NCBI GenBank assembly: GCA_025462945.1
Contig: JAOAPO010000398.1
Coordinates: forward strand, 1-33,135
Direction of reading: 5' to 3'
DNA length: 33,135 nucleotides
Origin: Bryobacterales bacterium
GTDB taxonomy: Bacteria > Acidobacteriota > Terriglobia > Bryobacterales > Bryobacteraceae
Each line of letters starts with the position of its first letter. The first letter of the stretch is position 1. The position numbers and the translations under genes are program-made. The notes below the pieces were generated by a model, which did not search any database, had not been told where the DNA came from, and was given only the letters and a program-made list of their open reading frames with translations. This document shows, piece after piece, positions 6,381 to 17,638 of this stretch.

Positions 6381-9300
6381 TGCCCCGCCGCACAGACCTC
6401 CACCGAATCCTCATCATCGGCTCCGGCCCCATCATCATCGGCCAGGCCTGCGAATTCGACTACTCCGGCACCCAGGCCACCAAAGCCCTGCGTGCAGACG
6501 GCTTCGAAGTCATCCTCGTCAACTCCAACCCGGCGACGATCATGACCGACCCCGAGCTCGCCGACTGCACCTACGTCGAGCCCCTCACCCGCCAGTACCT
6601 CGAAGAAATCATCGCCCGCGAACGGCCCGACGCGCTCCTCTCCACCGTCGGCGGCCAGACCGGCCTCAACCTCTCGGTCGAACTTGCCGAAGCGGGCATT
6701 CTCGAAAAGTACGGTGTAGAACTCATCGGCGCCAAGATCGACGCCATCAAGAAGGCTGAAGACCGCCTGCTCTTCAAAGACGCCATGCGCAAGATCGGCC
6801 TGGAAACGCCTTTCTCGCAGCTCATCACCGACGTCGAAGGCGGCCTCGACTTTGCTGAAAAACACGGCTACCCCGCCATCCTTCGGCCCAGCTTCACCAT
6901 GGGCGGCTCCGGCGGCGGCATCGCCTATAACCGCGAAGAACTCATCACCATCTGTGAACGCGGCCTCGACCTCTCACCCGTCCACGAAGTCCTCATCGAG
7001 ATCAGCCTGCTCGGCTGGAAAGAATTCGAACTCGAAGTCATCCGCGACCTTGCTGACAACGTCATCATCGTCTGCTCCATCGAAAACTTCGACCCCATGG
7101 GCGTCCACACCGGCGACTCCATCACGGTCGCCCCTGCCCAGACACTCACCGACCGCGAATACCAGATGATGCGCGACGGAGCCATCCGCTGTCTCCGCGA
7201 AATCGGCGTCGATACGGGCGGCTCCAACGTCCAGTTCGCCATCAACCCGCAGGACGGCCGCATGGTCGTCATCGAGATGAACCCGCGCGTATCGCGCAGC
7301 TCCGCGCTCGCCTCCAAAGCCACCGGTTTCCCCATCGCCAAGATCGCCGCGAAGCTCGCCGTCGGCTACCGTCTCGACGAACTCAAGAACGACATCACGC
7401 GCGTCACCCCCGCCTCCTTCGAACCGACCATCGACTACGTCGTTGCGAAGATCCCGAAGTGGGCCTTCGAGAAGTTCCCCGGAGCCGACACCACACTCGG
7501 CACCCAAATGAAGTCCGTCGGGGAAGTCATGGCCATCGGCCGCACCTTCAAAGAGGCGCTGGGCAAAGGTATCCGCGCGCTCGAAACCGGCAAGAAGTTC
7601 GGCACAGAGAACTTCGACCCCGCGCTCATCCCGCAGAAGCTCATCACCCCCACTCCGGACCGCCTCAGCTACCTTCGCTTCGCCCTGCAGTCCGGTTACA
7701 CCGTCGAGCGCATCCACGAGATGACCTCCATCGACCCCTGGTTCCTCGAACAGCTCCGCCAGGTGAACGAGCTCGAAAACGGTCTCGCCGCAGGCTCCCT
7801 CGAAGCCGCCGACAAAGCCAGCTTCCTTGAGGCCAAGCGCGCCGGTATCTCCGACACGCAGATGGCGGCCTACTGGAAGACCGACGAAATCACCGTCCGC
7901 AATCGCCGCAAGGAACTCGGCGTCGCGCCCGTCTTCAACCGCGTCGATACCTGCTCCGCCGAATTCGAAAGCTTCACGCCCTACCTCTACTCCACCTACG
8001 AGTCGTCCTGCGAAGCCGAACCGACTAATCGCAAAAAGGTGATGATTCTCGGCAGCGGACCTAACCGTATCGGGCAGGGAATTGAGTTCGATTACTGCTG
8101 CTGCCATGCCGCCTTCGCCCTCCTCGGCGAAAATGTCGAGTCGATCATGGTCAACTGCAACCCCGAGACCGTCTCCACCGACTACGACACCAGCGACCGC
8201 CTGTACTTCGAGCCCCTCACGCTCGAACACGTTCTCAATATCGTCGACGTTGAGAAACCCGACGGCGTTATCGTTCAGTTCGGTGGCCAGACGCCTCTCA
8301 ACCTGGCGCTGCCCCTGAAGCGCCTCGGCGTGCCAATCATCGGCACCGACCCCGAAAACATCGACCTTGCGGAAGATCGCAAACTCTTCGGCAGACTCCT
8401 CGAAGAACTCAACATCCCGTCGCCCGAAAACGGTACCGCCACCAGCGTGGAAGCCGCCGTCGCCATCGCGGCCCGCATTGGCTACCCTGTCCTCCTCCGT
8501 CCCAGCTACGTTCTTGGCGGACGAGCGATGGTCATCGTCTACGACGAAGAGAGCGTTCGCCGCTACATGCGCGAAGCCGTCACGTTCTCGCAGGACCGCC
8601 CCGTTCTCGTTGATCGCTTCCTCGAAGACGCTGTCGAAGTCGACGTCGATGCTCTCTGCGACGGCGAAGACGTCCTTATCGCGGGCATCATGGAGCACAT
8701 CGAAGAAGCCGGGATCCACTCCGGAGACAGCTCCTGCGTCCTGCCCCCGCAGTCACTCAAGCCGGCAGAAATCGCCTGCATCGAGGACTACACGATCCGC
8801 CTCGCACGCGCCCTGAAGGTCATCGGCCTGATGAACGTTCAGTACGCCATCAAAGACGGTAAAGTCTACGTGCTCGAAGTAAACCCGCGCGCCTCGCGTA
8901 CCGCGCCCTACGTCAGCAAGGCAACCGGCGTACCTCTGCCCAAGCTCGCTGTCCAGTTGATGCTGGGCAAAAAACTCCACGAAGTCACTGACCACCGGGG
9001 TACCCTTCCGGTCAAGCTGACCTTCGTGAAATCGCCCGTCTTCCCGTTCAACAAGTTCCCTGGCGTCGACCCGGCCCTCGGACCGGAGATGCGCTCCACC
9101 GGTGAGGTGATGGGAGTCGGTGAGCACTTCGGTGAAGCCTTCGCGAAGGCGCAGATCAGTGCAGGAACGCCAATGCCGCTGAAGGGCACCGTATTCATCA
9201 GCGTCAGCGACCGCTACCAGACCGACATCGTGCCCGTCGCCAAACGCTACGCCGAACTCGGCTTCAAGCTCGTCGGTACCCGAGGCACGGCCAGCTACCT

Positions 9301-9628
9301 TCGCAACGCGGGCCTCGAATGCAAGACGGTCTTCAAAGTGAACGAAGGCCGGCCCAACGCCGTCGATCTGCTCAAAGCGGGAGCAATTCAGCTCATCATC
9401 TACACCACCACCGGAGCCCTCTCGTTCGAAGACGAGAAGTCGATCCGCCGAGCCGCCGTCACCCACCGAGTCCCCTGCATCACCACCATGAGCGGAGCAA
9501 GGGCCTCAGTCGAAGCCGTAGCCTCCAGGCTGAACGACCCGATCCGGGTCTGGAGCCTCCAGGAGATTCACTCCGACCGGAGCGTATCGATCGGATCGAC
9601 CGCCGTAGCTCTCGACGCCGGTACGTAG
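6380..9628 (+). CDS. carB: carbamoyl-phosphate synthase large subunit
   Basis: Duplicated ATP-grasp halves; [76 protein letters not shown]-terminal MGS-like domain. Confidence 0.98.
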   Translation: MPRRTDLHRILIIGSGPIIIGQACEFDYSGTQATKALRADGFEVILVNSNPATIMTDPELADCTYVEPLTRQYLEEIIARERPDALLSTVGGQTGLNLSVELAEAGILEKYGVELIGAKIDAIKKAEDRLLFKDAMRKIGLETPFSQLITDVEGGLDFAEKHGYPAILRPSFTMGGSGGGIAYNREELITICERGLDLSPVHEVLIEISLLGWKEFELEVIRDLADNVIIVCSIENFDPMGVHTGDSITVAPAQTLTDREYQMMRDGAIRCLREIGVDTGGSNVQFAINPQDGRMVVIEMNPRVSRSSALASKATGFPIAKIAAKLAVGYRLDELKNDITRVTPASFEPTIDYVVAKIPKWAFEKFPGADTTLGTQMKSVGEVMAIGRTFKEALGKGIRALETGKKFGTENFDPALIPQKLITPTPDRLSYLRFALQSGYTVERIHEMTSIDPWFLEQLRQVNELENGLAAGSLEAADKASFLEAKRAGISDTQMAAYWKTDEITVRNRRKELGVAPVFNRVDTCSAEFESFTPYLYSTYESSCEAEPTNRKKVMILGSGPNRIGQGIEFDYCCCHAAFALLGENVESIMVNCNPETVSTDYDTSDRLYFEPLTLEHVLNIVDVEKPDGVIVQFGGQTPLNLALPLKRLGVPIIGTDPENIDLAEDRKLFGRLLEELNIPSPENGTATSVEAAVAIAARIGYPVLLRPSYVLGGRAMVIVYDEESVRRYMREAVTFSQDRPVLVDRFLEDAVEVDVDALCDGEDVLIAGIMEHIEEAGIHSGDSSCVLPPQSLKPAEIACIEDYTIRLARALKVIGLMNVQYAIKDGKVYVLEVNPRASRTAPYVSKATGVPLPKLAVQLMLGKKLHEVTDHRGTLPVKLTFVKSPVFPFNKFPGVDPALGPEMRSTGEVMGVGEHFGEAFAKAQISAGTPMPLKGTVFISVSDRYQTDIVPVAKRYAELGFKLVGTRGTASYLRNAGLECKTVFKVNEGRPNAVDLLKAGAIQLIIYTTTGALSFEDEKSIRRAAVTHRVPCITTMSGARASVEAVASRLNDPIRVWSLQEIHSDRSVSIGSTAVALDAGT

Positions 9629-12012
9629 CTCGCCGCCAAAGCCGCAAGCACCATCGCGCCCGCCATCGCGCTCCACGTTAGTGGGTCGATAGCCGCCACG
9701 CCGAATAGCAGGGACTTCATGAGCCGGGTCAGCCCGACCGCCCCTGCGAGACCGCAGAGGACGCCGACGCCGGCTAGCCCCAGTCCCGAGCGGACGAACA
9801 TGCCCCGAACCTGGCTCTGCCTCGCCCCCAAAGCCATTCGGATGCCGATCTCGCGTGTGCGTTGCGTGACCGAGTACGAGATAGCGCCGTAGATGCCGAT
9901 CAGGCCCAGCACCAGCGCCATCACGCCAGCTATCGCCAGCATCACCAGTGTGAACGATGTTCGCCCCATTGACTTCTGATAGAGCTCATCCATCGTCCGC
10001 ACGCTGGCGATGGGGATGTTCGGCACCACCGACCAGACGGTTTGCTGAACCTGCTTCAGAAAATCAGCGCTCCCGGTGCGAGGGCTGCGGATCGCGAACG
10101 CGACATAGCGGCGAACCCCGATACCCTCGCTTGCGAAGTTCTTCCGCAGCACCGCGCCGTAAACGATGGTTGGCGGCTTCTTGTCCACGCCAAGGTCGTA
10201 GACGTCAGCGGTAACCCCGACGACCTCCTGCCAGTCGCTCTTGAGATTGTCGCGGATGCGCTTACCCAGCGCCGCCGCTGGCGAGCCCCAGATCTCTCGC
10301 GCCATGTTCTCCGTCACCAGCACGGCCGGTCGCAGGTCGTAAACGTCAGCCCACGTCAGATCGCGGCCCGCCACCAGGCGGTTGCCCATCGTCGAAAAGA
10401 AGCCCGGCGACACGAACTTGAAGCGGCGGATAGCGGGGACTTTGCCGTCGGCCACGGGCTGGTCCTGGACCATGATCGGATCGCCCGACGAGTTGCCGTC
10501 CATCGTGACGCCAGTGGCGAAGCTCACCGACTGAACGCCGGGCAGTTGGGCCAGCTTGTCGTTCATGTGTTGCAGCAGCCGGGTGACTGCTACCGGATCT
10601 TTGACAGAAGTGCTCGGAATGCCCACCCGCAGAGTCAGCAATTCCTGCGGCCTGACGAAGCCCGGATTCACTGCATGCAGTGCCTGAAACGTGCGGATCA
10701 TCAGCCCCGATCCGATCAGCAGCACCAGCGCCAGCGCTACCTGCGCTACCACCAGGACATGACGCGCGTGCACGCGGTCCTTCGAGTGGCTCATGCTTCG
10801 CCCGCCTTCGCGCAGCCGTATTGTGGCCCCGCTGTACCTGGCAGCCGGCAGGATGCCAAACAGCAGACCAGCTACCAGCGAGACGGCCGTCGTAAAGCCG
10901 ATCACCAGCGGGTCGATCGTAATCTCCCCCAGCCGGGGCAGATTCGCCGGCGCGATGGAGATCAGCAGCCGCAGGGCACCATAAGCCAGACCGAGGCCCA
11001 GTACGCCGCCCAGCACGCCGAGCGTGAGGCTTTCGCTCAGAAGATCGCGCGCGATGCGACCCGGGCCTGCACCCAGAGCGGACCGGATAGAAAGCTCGTG
11101 CTGCCGCCCCTCGGCCCGAACGAGCAGCAGGTTCGCCACGTTCGCGCACGCAATCAGCAGAACCCCGCCGATCGTGCCCAGGATGACCCATAAGGTGCCG
11201 CCGACGTCGCCGACCACGTCCTGGAGCAGAGGGTGCAGGTTGGGCCCGAACCTGGCATCGATGAAGAGCTTCGCGCTGAAGCCACCCGGAGCGGGGAACA
11301 GGCTCCACGTCATCGGGATCATACGGGCTACATCGGCATTGGCCTGCGCGAGCGTCACCCCGGGCTTCAGGCGCGCCACGCCCCTTTGACTGAAGTTGCC
11401 GAGCACCGTCTTGTTCCGATTGAACCGGAACGGTAGCACAAGCGCCGGCTTCTCGTTGAGGAAGCGGAAGTCCTTCGGCAGCACACCGATGATCTGGCAA
11501 TCCCGTCCATCGATCGTCAGATGCCGGCCCACCACGGACTTCTGTCCTCCGAAGTGGCGCTGCCGGTAGCCCCATGTGATCACCGTCGTTAATGGAGCGC
11601 CGTCGGCATCATCCTGAGCGTTGAAGCCTCGTCCCATATAAGGCTTCACGCCCAGCAAAGGCAGCACCGTGTGGGTGACGGTCAGGTTCTCCTCCTGCTC
11701 CGGTTCGCCCGCGCCGGTGACTGCGACCGAGTCCGTCCGGTACAGGCCGACGCTCTCGAAGGCCTTCCCGTAGTCCTGATAAACGAAGTAGAGAGACGGC
11801 GACATCTCGATCTCCTTCAGGTTTTCGAGCCCGGCCGCGGTGTGCCAGAGGCCGACCAGACGGTCCGGATCTTTGAAGGGCAGAGGCTTTAGTAAGATGC
11901 CGTTCACCACGCTGAAAACGGCGGTCGTGGCGCCAATGCCAAGCGCCAGAGTAAGAATGGCGAGCCCGGTAAACGCCGGAGCCCGCAGCAGTCGCCGCGC
12001 GATGAGCTTCAT
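9568..12012 (-). CDS. ADOP-type (MacB-like) ABC transporter permease without adjacent ATPase
   Basis: [47 protein letters not shown]-terminus; C-terminal [17 protein letters not shown] and [19 protein letters not shown]. Confidence 0.93.
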   Translation of the reverse strand: MKLIARRLLRAPAFTGLAILTLALGIGATTAVFSVVNGILLKPLPFKDPDRLVGLWHTAAGLENLKEIEMSPSLYFVYQDYGKAFESVGLYRTDSVAVTGAGEPEQEENLTVTHTVLPLLGVKPYMGRGFNAQDDADGAPLTTVITWGYRQRHFGGQKSVVGRHLTIDGRDCQIIGVLPKDFRFLNEKPALVLPFRFNRNKTVLGNFSQRGVARLKPGVTLAQANADVARMIPMTWSLFPAPGGFSAKLFIDARFGPNLHPLLQDVVGDVGGTLWVILGTIGGVLLIACANVANLLLVRAEGRQHELSIRSALGAGPGRIARDLLSESLTLGVLGGVLGLGLAYGALRLLISIAPANLPRLGEITIDPLVIGFTTAVSLVAGLLFGILPAARYSGATIRLREGGRSMSHSKDRVHARHVLVVAQVALALVLLIGSGLMIRTFQALHAVNPGFVRPQELLTLRVGIPSTSVKDPVAVTRLLQHMNDKLAQLPGVQSVSFATGVTMDGNSSGDPIMVQDQPVADGKVPAIRRFKFVSPGFFSTMGNRLVAGRDLTWADVYDLRPAVLVTENMAREIWGSPAAALGKRIRDNLKSDWQEVVGVTADVYDLGVDKKPPTIVYGAVLRKNFASEGIGVRRYVAFAIRSPRTGSADFLKQVQQTVWSVVPNIPIASVRTMDELYQKSMGRTSFTLVMLAIAGVMALVLGLIGIYGAISYSVTQRTREIGIRMALGARQSQVRGMFVRSGLGLAGVGVLCGLAGAVGLTRLMKSLLFGVAAIDPLTWSAMAGAMVLAALAASYVPASRATAVDPIDTLRSE

Positions 12013-12052
12013 GCCTGTCTATACGCGCAGCCGGCTGTCTAGTTCGCAGGAA

Positions 12053-12790
12053 TCACCCTGCGAGAATGTTTTTGCAGTAATCGAGGTTGCGGCGAGTCTC
12101 CGCCGCGTGGTCGATACTGGGCACGTTGTAGATGCGCTCGATCGAGAAGGTGAAGTCGAACCTCTCGTTTCGCGCCATCAGCAGCAGTTCGCGAGTCGGC
12201 AGTTCGCCCTCGCCGAACGGCACGAAAGCGTTGCCCTTGCGGTCGTGGAAATGGATCGACGTGATCCGCTGGTGGTGTTCCCGGATGAAGGCCAGCGGGT
12301 CCGGCCCGAGGTTCTTCCAGGCATAAAGGTCGATGTTGGCGTTGATCCAGGGCGAGATCCCGAAGCCCTCCAGATAGGAGGCGCCGGAGCCGATGCCGCC
12401 GCCCGAATGCAGCCCGACCCGCACCTTGTGCTTTGCCGCGAAAGGGGCAATTCGCTTCGCGGTCGGCAGCGTCGTGGTTGTGTTCAGAATGGCTGCACCC
12501 AACGCCTTCGTCTTCAGCACCACCGCTTCGATCTCAGCGTCTGTCAGCTTTTCGGGGATTGGGGCGTTAAACGCGTAGACCCTGAGTTGTTTGCGTGCCC
12601 GTGCCGGGTCATCGCTCCCCAGCGAGGAGGCTTCCAGCTCAACACCGGGACTGCCGGCCGAGTGAACGATGCGGGCAACCTCATCCAGCTTGAGGCCCCG
12701 ATACGAGAAGGTGCCGATGCCCAGCCGCACGCCCTTGAAGCGAACGGCCGACGCAGCCAGTGCCCCGATGAACTCTCTGCGGCCGATCAC
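12053..12790 (-). CDS. Tat-exported sugar phosphate isomerase/epimerase (TIM barrel)
   Basis: [16 protein letters not shown] leader; GLKLDEVARIVHSAGSPGVELEASS, RVGLHSGGG, ITSIHFHDRKGN. Confidence 0.8.
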   Translation of the reverse strand: MIGRREFIGALAASAVRFKGVRLGIGTFSYRGLKLDEVARIVHSAGSPGVELEASSLGSDDPARARKQLRVYAFNAPIPEKLTDAEIEAVVLKTKALGAAILNTTTTLPTAKRIAPFAAKHKVRVGLHSGGGIGSGASYLEGFGISPWINANIDLYAWKNLGPDPLAFIREHHQRITSIHFHDRKGNAFVPFGEGELPTRELLLMARNERFDFTFSIERIYNVPSIDHAAETRRNLDYCKNILAG

Positions 12791-14550
12791 AAAGGAGGCT
12801 GCGGCGGCTTAACCACCGACCACGCCGCACTGCCCTTGATCTTGACCGGTCGCCGATAGACAGCATTGCCCGAGGCCACATACAGGTAGTCGAGTTCCTG
12901 CCCACCAAACGCCATCGCACGAACCGGCGCGCTCGTCGGTTTGTTGACGATCCCGGCGCAGCGACCGTTCTGTTCGCAGTACTGAATGCCCAGCGGCGTG
13001 GCGAAGTAGATCTGACCGATGCTGTCCGACGCGATCGCCCTCATGTCGCTTGTGGCTGAAGCCTCCCACAGGTCAACCCGGAAGAACGGCTCGCCATTCG
13101 CAATACCGCCATCCGGCATGATCTGGTACGACCACTGGAACCGGCGGTCCCGATCGCCCACAATGAGCATTGCCTGGTCGGGCGTCAGCCCCACCGACGT
13201 CATCAGGCTGATCGCCGGATTGTTGAGGACGTTTCGCTTCTGACCGCTTGCATCAATCAGCCCGACCGTGTGCGTCGCCGGGTCCACGTAGTAGATGGCG
13301 TTCTTCGAAGTCAGCACCAGGTCGGTGGCGATCACGCCCTCCGCAACTATTTTTTCGTCGGGGCCGGCGCCATACGAAACCACGCGTCTGCGCCCCGTTT
13401 GTGACGCGTACAAGCGTCCGTCGGCACCCATCCGTAACGCCGTCGCGCCGCCCGTTACCTTGAACGGAGCCTCTTTACCCGAAGCATCTGCGCTGAAGAT
13501 CGTGTCAGTGTTGGAGTAGAAAACGCGCCCGTCCGGCGCCGTGGCAAGAGCGGTGATCTCGCCGTGATTGCTGCCAACTTGCTCCCAGCGTTTGGCTGCG
13601 GACACGATCGAATAAACCTGGCCCCGAGGCTCCCAGTCTTTCTTGTTCAGTGCGGCCGGTTCGTGAACCTCGATCGGCTTGCCGTAATCGCGCCAGAGCC
13701 AGCGCAGAGCATCCGGCATGATCGCCGCGCCATGTTTCATGTTGTGGCCCTCAGTGCCCAGTTCGAACTTCACGTCGTAGCCCGAGAACTGCAGTGCCTC
13801 GTACATCAGCTGGTTCTGCATCGGCCAGCTGCCGCCATAGAAAACGCCGAACGGCTGACCCTCGCCGATGTGATCGTTCTTGCCCGCCTGCAGAAACACG
13901 CGCAGCGGCTTCGGCTCAGTCCTCCGAATGATGGCCGGAAACGAATCCGCGCCCTTCATGCTGACGAAGGTGCCGATGAAGCTGAGGACGCGCCGAAACA
14001 GATCCGGCCGTTCCCACGCGGCGACGAAAGCGCCGACAGCCCCGGTGCTCACGCCCTCGATCGCGTGGTCGTTCGGGTCTTTCGAAAGGTTGTAGCTCTT
14101 CGCGATCTCCGGAATCAGCTCCGTCTCCAGAAAGCTGGCGAACATCGGGCTCACGTTGTCGTACTCGAAGATTCGGTTGTACCGGCTCTGTGCCGAATCG
14201 GAAACTGCCGGCAGAACGCCTGGATCGACGAAGATGCCGATCAGCGGCGGCACATCGCCCTTCGCGATAAGGTTGTCCAGCACCGTGGGAACACGCTGTC
14301 CCTGACCAGCGGCACCGCTGCCATCGAGAAAGATCATGAACGGCGCAGGCTTCGACGCCGAGTACTGCGCCGGCACATAGATCTGGTAATTGTGGGGCAC
14401 GCCCTGATAGATCTTGCCCGGTGGCAGAACATGGCGGGTCAGCTTGCCCTGTGGCACGCCAGGCTGGACCTCAGATTCCGGGCCCATCTTGTAAACCTGG
14501 GCGCACGACAGCATGGAAAAGCCGAGAGTGAGTGCAAGCAGAGTTTTCAT
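12787..14550 (-). CDS. secreted esterase fused to an SMP-30/gluconolactonase-like beta-propeller
   Basis: Signal peptide; [28 protein letters not shown] and [23 protein letters not shown] (GxSxG); C-terminal propeller-like repeats. Overlaps the next gene by 4 nt. Confidence 0.8.
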   Translation of the reverse strand: MKTLLALTLGFSMLSCAQVYKMGPESEVQPGVPQGKLTRHVLPPGKIYQGVPHNYQIYVPAQYSASKPAPFMIFLDGSGAAGQGQRVPTVLDNLIAKGDVPPLIGIFVDPGVLPAVSDSAQSRYNRIFEYDNVSPMFASFLETELIPEIAKSYNLSKDPNDHAIEGVSTGAVGAFVAAWERPDLFRRVLSFIGTFVSMKGADSFPAIIRRTEPKPLRVFLQAGKNDHIGEGQPFGVFYGGSWPMQNQLMYEALQFSGYDVKFELGTEGHNMKHGAAIMPDALRWLWRDYGKPIEVHEPAALNKKDWEPRGQVYSIVSAAKRWEQVGSNHGEITALATAPDGRVFYSNTDTIFSADASGKEAPFKVTGGATALRMGADGRLYASQTGRRRVVSYGAGPDEKIVAEGVIATDLVLTSKNAIYYVDPATHTVGLIDASGQKRNVLNNPAISLMTSVGLTPDQAMLIVGDRDRRFQWSYQIMPDGGIANGEPFFRVDLWEASATSDMRAIASDSIGQIYFATPLGIQYCEQNGRCAGIVNKPTSAPVRAMAFGGQELDYLYVASGNAVYRRPVKIKGSAAWSVVKPPQPPL

Positions 14551-14551
14551 C

Positions 14552-14578
14552 TTGAAAAAGGAAGTATATCGCTACAAT
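14552..14578 (+). promoter_or_regulatory. candidate promoter TTGAAA-15 nt-TACAAT
   Basis: TTGAAA 14552-14557 and TACAAT 14573-14578; ATG at 14587 is eight nt after the -10, with no SD. Confidence 0.45.
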
Positions 14579-14586
14579 GCAACCTA

Positions 14587-15840
14587 ATGCCCGTCTCGCG
14601 ACCGTTCTACAGAAGTCTTCATTTTCAGGTGCTGGCCGGGATTTTGCTGGGGGTTTTGTTCGGGGCGCTCTTCCCAGCAACCGCCGTAAAGATGAAGCCT
14701 CTGGGCGATGGCTTCATCCGGCTGATCCGCATGATCATCGCCCCCATCATTTTTTGTACCGTGGTCGTCGGCATCGGCACCGCGGGGGATATGAAGAAGC
14801 TCGGGCGCATTGGTGTGAAGGCCCTGTTCTACTTCGAAGTAGTCACCACCTTTGCGCTCCTGATCGGTCTGGTCGTCGTCAAGGTTCTGCAGCCAGGGGC
14901 CGGAATCAACGCGGACCCGAGAACCCTCGATGCGAAATCCATCGCGGCCTATGCCGCACCTGGTCAGGCTCTGTCGACCGTCGATTTTTTTCTGAACATT
15001 ATCCCCGACACGCTTGTTGGCGCATTCGCCAAAGGGGAGGTTTTGCAGGTGCTGCTGATCGCCATCCTGTTTGGCGTCGCGCTGGCAAATGTGGAGCACG
15101 GGCATCGCATCATCAACGGCTGTGAGCATTTCTCGCATGCGCTGTTCGGCATTATGGAAATCATCATGAAAGCCGCGCCTGTCGGAGCCTTTGGCGCCAT
15201 GGCATTCACGATTGGGCGCTTCGGGTTGGCCACGCTGATTCCGCTCGCCAAGCTGATGGGCTGCGTGATCCTGACCAGCGCCGCTTTCATAGTCTTAATT
15301 CTCGGCTCGATTGCAGCCTATGTGGGCGTCAACCTTTGGAAGCTTTTGAAGTACCTGAAAGAGGAACTGCTGGTGGTGCTCGGAACCTCGTCGTCCGAGG
15401 CGGCTCTGCCGGGACTGATGAAGAAATTGGAAGGCCTCGGCTGCGCCAAACACGTAGTCGGACTGGTCGTGCCGTCCGGCTACTCATTCAATCTCGATGG
15501 CACCTCGATCTATCTGACGATCGCCGCAATCTTTGTCGCCCAGGCAACGAACACGCACCTCACGCTGGGGCAGGAAGCCATCCTGCTGCTGGTGCTCATG
15601 CTGACATCGAAAGGCTCGGCAGCGGTCACGGGTGGTGGTTTCATTACCCTGGCAGCGACCCTGTCGTCGCTCGGTACGGTTCCGGTCGCCGGCATCGCCC
15701 TGTTGCTCGGCGTGGACCGATTCATGTCGCAGGTCCGCGCTTTCACGAATCTGATCGGCAATGCCGTGGCGGCGATCGTTGTTGCCAAGTGGGAAAAAGA
15801 GCTGGACGAAACGGTGATGGCAGCGGCTCTGAAAGAATAA
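14587..15840 (+). CDS. dctA: C4-dicarboxylate:cation symporter (DctA/DAACS family)
   Basis: [98 protein letters not shown]. The tracked ORF from 13564 is over-extended. Confidence 0.93.
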   Translation: MPVSRPFYRSLHFQVLAGILLGVLFGALFPATAVKMKPLGDGFIRLIRMIIAPIIFCTVVVGIGTAGDMKKLGRIGVKALFYFEVVTTFALLIGLVVVKVLQPGAGINADPRTLDAKSIAAYAAPGQALSTVDFFLNIIPDTLVGAFAKGEVLQVLLIAILFGVALANVEHGHRIINGCEHFSHALFGIMEIIMKAAPVGAFGAMAFTIGRFGLATLIPLAKLMGCVILTSAAFIVLILGSIAAYVGVNLWKLLKYLKEELLVVLGTSSSEAALPGLMKKLEGLGCAKHVVGLVVPSGYSFNLDGTSIYLTIAAIFVAQATNTHLTLGQEAILLLVLMLTSKGSAAVTGGGFITLAATLSSLGTVPVAGIALLLGVDRFMSQVRAFTNLIGNAVAAIVVAKWEKELDETVMAAALKE

Positions 15841-15844
15841 AGAC

Positions 15845-16387
15845 GTGCCTTCTTTAGCAAGGCTTTCATTCATCTTCTTCCGGATCGGCAACTTCACCTT
15901 CGGTGGTGGTGCGCCGACCACGGCCGCGCTCCAGCGCGAACTGGTTGCCAATCGGCACTGGCTCAGTGAGGAAGACTTCGCCCTCTCTTATGCGCTCGCC
16001 CGGGTCACACCCGGCACCAACCTGTTCGCGTTTTGCACCGCTGCAGCGTGGCAGATGCGAGGCTGGCAAGGGGCGATTTCGGCGCTCGTCGTTGCCTCCG
16101 TCCCGGCTTGCGCGATCACCTGGGCGATCACCGCTGGTTTTGACCGGTTCAGTTCCAATGTCTGGATCGCGGCCGGCATCGCCGGAGCACTGGCCTCCTC
16201 GGCCGGAATTCTGGTGGCCAGTTTCTGGCTGCTCGTGCGACCCGCCCTGACCGCCGGCAATCGCCTCCGGGCGACTGTCATTGTCCTCGCCAGTATCGCG
16301 CTCTCGTTCTGGCTGCAGTTGGCCCCGATACCGGTGCTGGCGATCGCTGCAGTCGCGGGCTGGTTCTGGCCGGAGCGGTCCGCGTGA
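15845..16387 (+). CDS. chromate transporter family, half 1
   Basis: FFRIGNFTFGGGAPTTAALQRELVANRHWLSEEDFALSYALARVTPGTNLFAFCTAAAW; GTG start. Confidence 0.85.
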   Translation: MPSLARLSFIFFRIGNFTFGGGAPTTAALQRELVANRHWLSEEDFALSYALARVTPGTNLFAFCTAAAWQMRGWQGAISALVVASVPACAITWAITAGFDRFSSNVWIAAGIAGALASSAGILVASFWLLVRPALTAGNRLRATVIVLASIALSFWLQLAPIPVLAIAAVAGWFWPERSA

Positions 16388-16899
16388 CGTTCCTGACGCT
16401 GTACTGGCTGCTCCTCAAGGCAACGCTCAGTTCCTTCAGTGGACTCGCCGCGCTGCCTGTAATGCGCAACGATCTGGTGCTTCACACCCACCTGATCACC
16501 GACCGGGAACTGAACACTGCTGTTGCGATCGGGCGCATCACACCGGGTCCGAAAGGCCTCTACATCGTTAGCGCGGGCTATTACGCCGCAGGCACGGAAG
16601 GCGTCTTTGCCGCATGGCTGGCAATCATTACGCCGGCGCTTCTCGTAATCCCGCTGTTGCAGTTCGCTGCGAAACGGACGAAAGATCCCAGGGTCCAGCG
16701 AACCTTGCGGGCAGTGGTGCTGGCAAGTGCCGGCATCAGCCTTTCCGCGACTCTGCCGCTGGGTGCGGACGCGCTCCAGTCGCCGGCGGCATGGGCCTTC
16801 GCCATAGCAAGCCTGGGCCTGCTGGTGTTCACGAAGATCGATACGACCGTGGTGGTGCTCGGCTGCGCCCTGATCAATGTTGCCCTGCTTGTACACTAA
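16384..16899 (+). CDS. chromate transporter family, half 2
   Basis: LLKATLSSFSGLAALPVMRNDLV...LNTAVAIGRITPGPKGLYIVSAGYYAAG; 4-nt overlap with half 1. Confidence 0.83.
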   Translation: MTFLTLYWLLLKATLSSFSGLAALPVMRNDLVLHTHLITDRELNTAVAIGRITPGPKGLYIVSAGYYAAGTEGVFAAWLAIITPALLVIPLLQFAAKRTKDPRVQRTLRAVVLASAGISLSATLPLGADALQSPAAWAFAIASLGLLVFTKIDTTVVVLGCALINVALLVH

Positions 16900-16907
16900 G
16901 CGAGCAA

Positions 16908-17615
16908 ATGGCTGCCAAGACAACGAAGACGTGGAAGACTGACGCAGAGCTGTTCCGGCTCTTGCGGAAGAAGCTGTTTACGGCGGTGGTAGGCGACGTC
17001 CTCGATCACATGGGACTGCGCCGCCAGTTCCTGCCGCCGGCCATTCAGCCGCTGGATACAGCCATGATTGTGGCGGGCCGTGCGATGCCGGTGCTTGAGG
17101 CCGATTACTACACGTTCTCCGATGATGCCTCGCAGACCGAAGTCGGCAAGAGACCCTTCGGACTGATGCTCGAAGCGCTTGACGATCTGAAGACAGACGA
17201 GGTCTACGTCGCCACGGGTGGCACGCCAAGGTATGCCATGTGGGGCGAGCTTATGAGCACTCGGGCCACGCATCTGGGCGCTGCCGGCGCAGTGATGAGC
17301 GGTTATTCGAGAGACACGAAGGGCATCCTCGCCATCGGCTTCCCGACTTTCTCGTATGGCCGCTACGCGCAGGACCAGGGCTATCGGGGCAAGGTGGTCG
17401 ACTTCCGTGTCCCGGTCGAGATCGAAAGCGTCAGCATTCGCCCCGGCGACATCGTGTTCGGTGATCTGGACGGTGTCCTGATTGTGCCGAAGGAAGCGGA
17501 GCGCGAGGCGATCGAAAGAGCCCTCGAAAAGGTGGCAGGCGAGAACGCCGTTCGCAAGGCTATTGAGAAGGGCATGAGCACCGTCGAGGCGTTTCGCAAG
17601 TTCGGCGTTATGTAG
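16908..17615 (+). CDS. RraA-like / HMG-CHA aldolase family protein
   Basis: TAVVGDVLDHMG, ATHLGAAGAVMSGYSRDTKGI, VPVEIESVSIRPGDIVFGDLDGVLIVPKE. ATG at 16908; the tracked start at 16614 lies inside the preceding gene. Confidence 0.88.
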   Translation: MAAKTTKTWKTDAELFRLLRKKLFTAVVGDVLDHMGLRRQFLPPAIQPLDTAMIVAGRAMPVLEADYYTFSDDASQTEVGKRPFGLMLEALDDLKTDEVYVATGGTPRYAMWGELMSTRATHLGAAGAVMSGYSRDTKGILAIGFPTFSYGRYAQDQGYRGKVVDFRVPVEIESVSIRPGDIVFGDLDGVLIVPKEAEREAIERALEKVAGENAVRKAIEKGMSTVEAFRKFGVM

Positions 17616-17623
17616 AGGAACCG

Positions 17624-17632
17624 TGATAGCTT
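17624..17632 (+). promoter_or_regulatory. extended -10-like element TGATAGCTT
   Basis: Six nt upstream of the ATG at 17639; no close SD. Confidence 0.35.
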
Positions 17633-17638
17633 ATCCAC

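Noticed and set aside
6974-8719. 581-aa minus-strand ORF inside carB and other long antisense ORFs (411-1172, 2857-3792, 5344-6339, 21201-22349)
   Set aside because: They mirror well-recognised genes and have no family motifs; long antisense frames are expected in GC-rich coding DNA.
13564-14586. N-terminal 341-codon extension of the dctA ORF
   Set aside because: Antisense to the esterase fusion gene; DctA homology starts at [18 protein letters not shown] (14587).
16614-16907. N-terminal extension of the RraA-like ORF
   Set aside because: Overlaps the second chromate-transporter gene in another frame; RraA homology begins at 16908.
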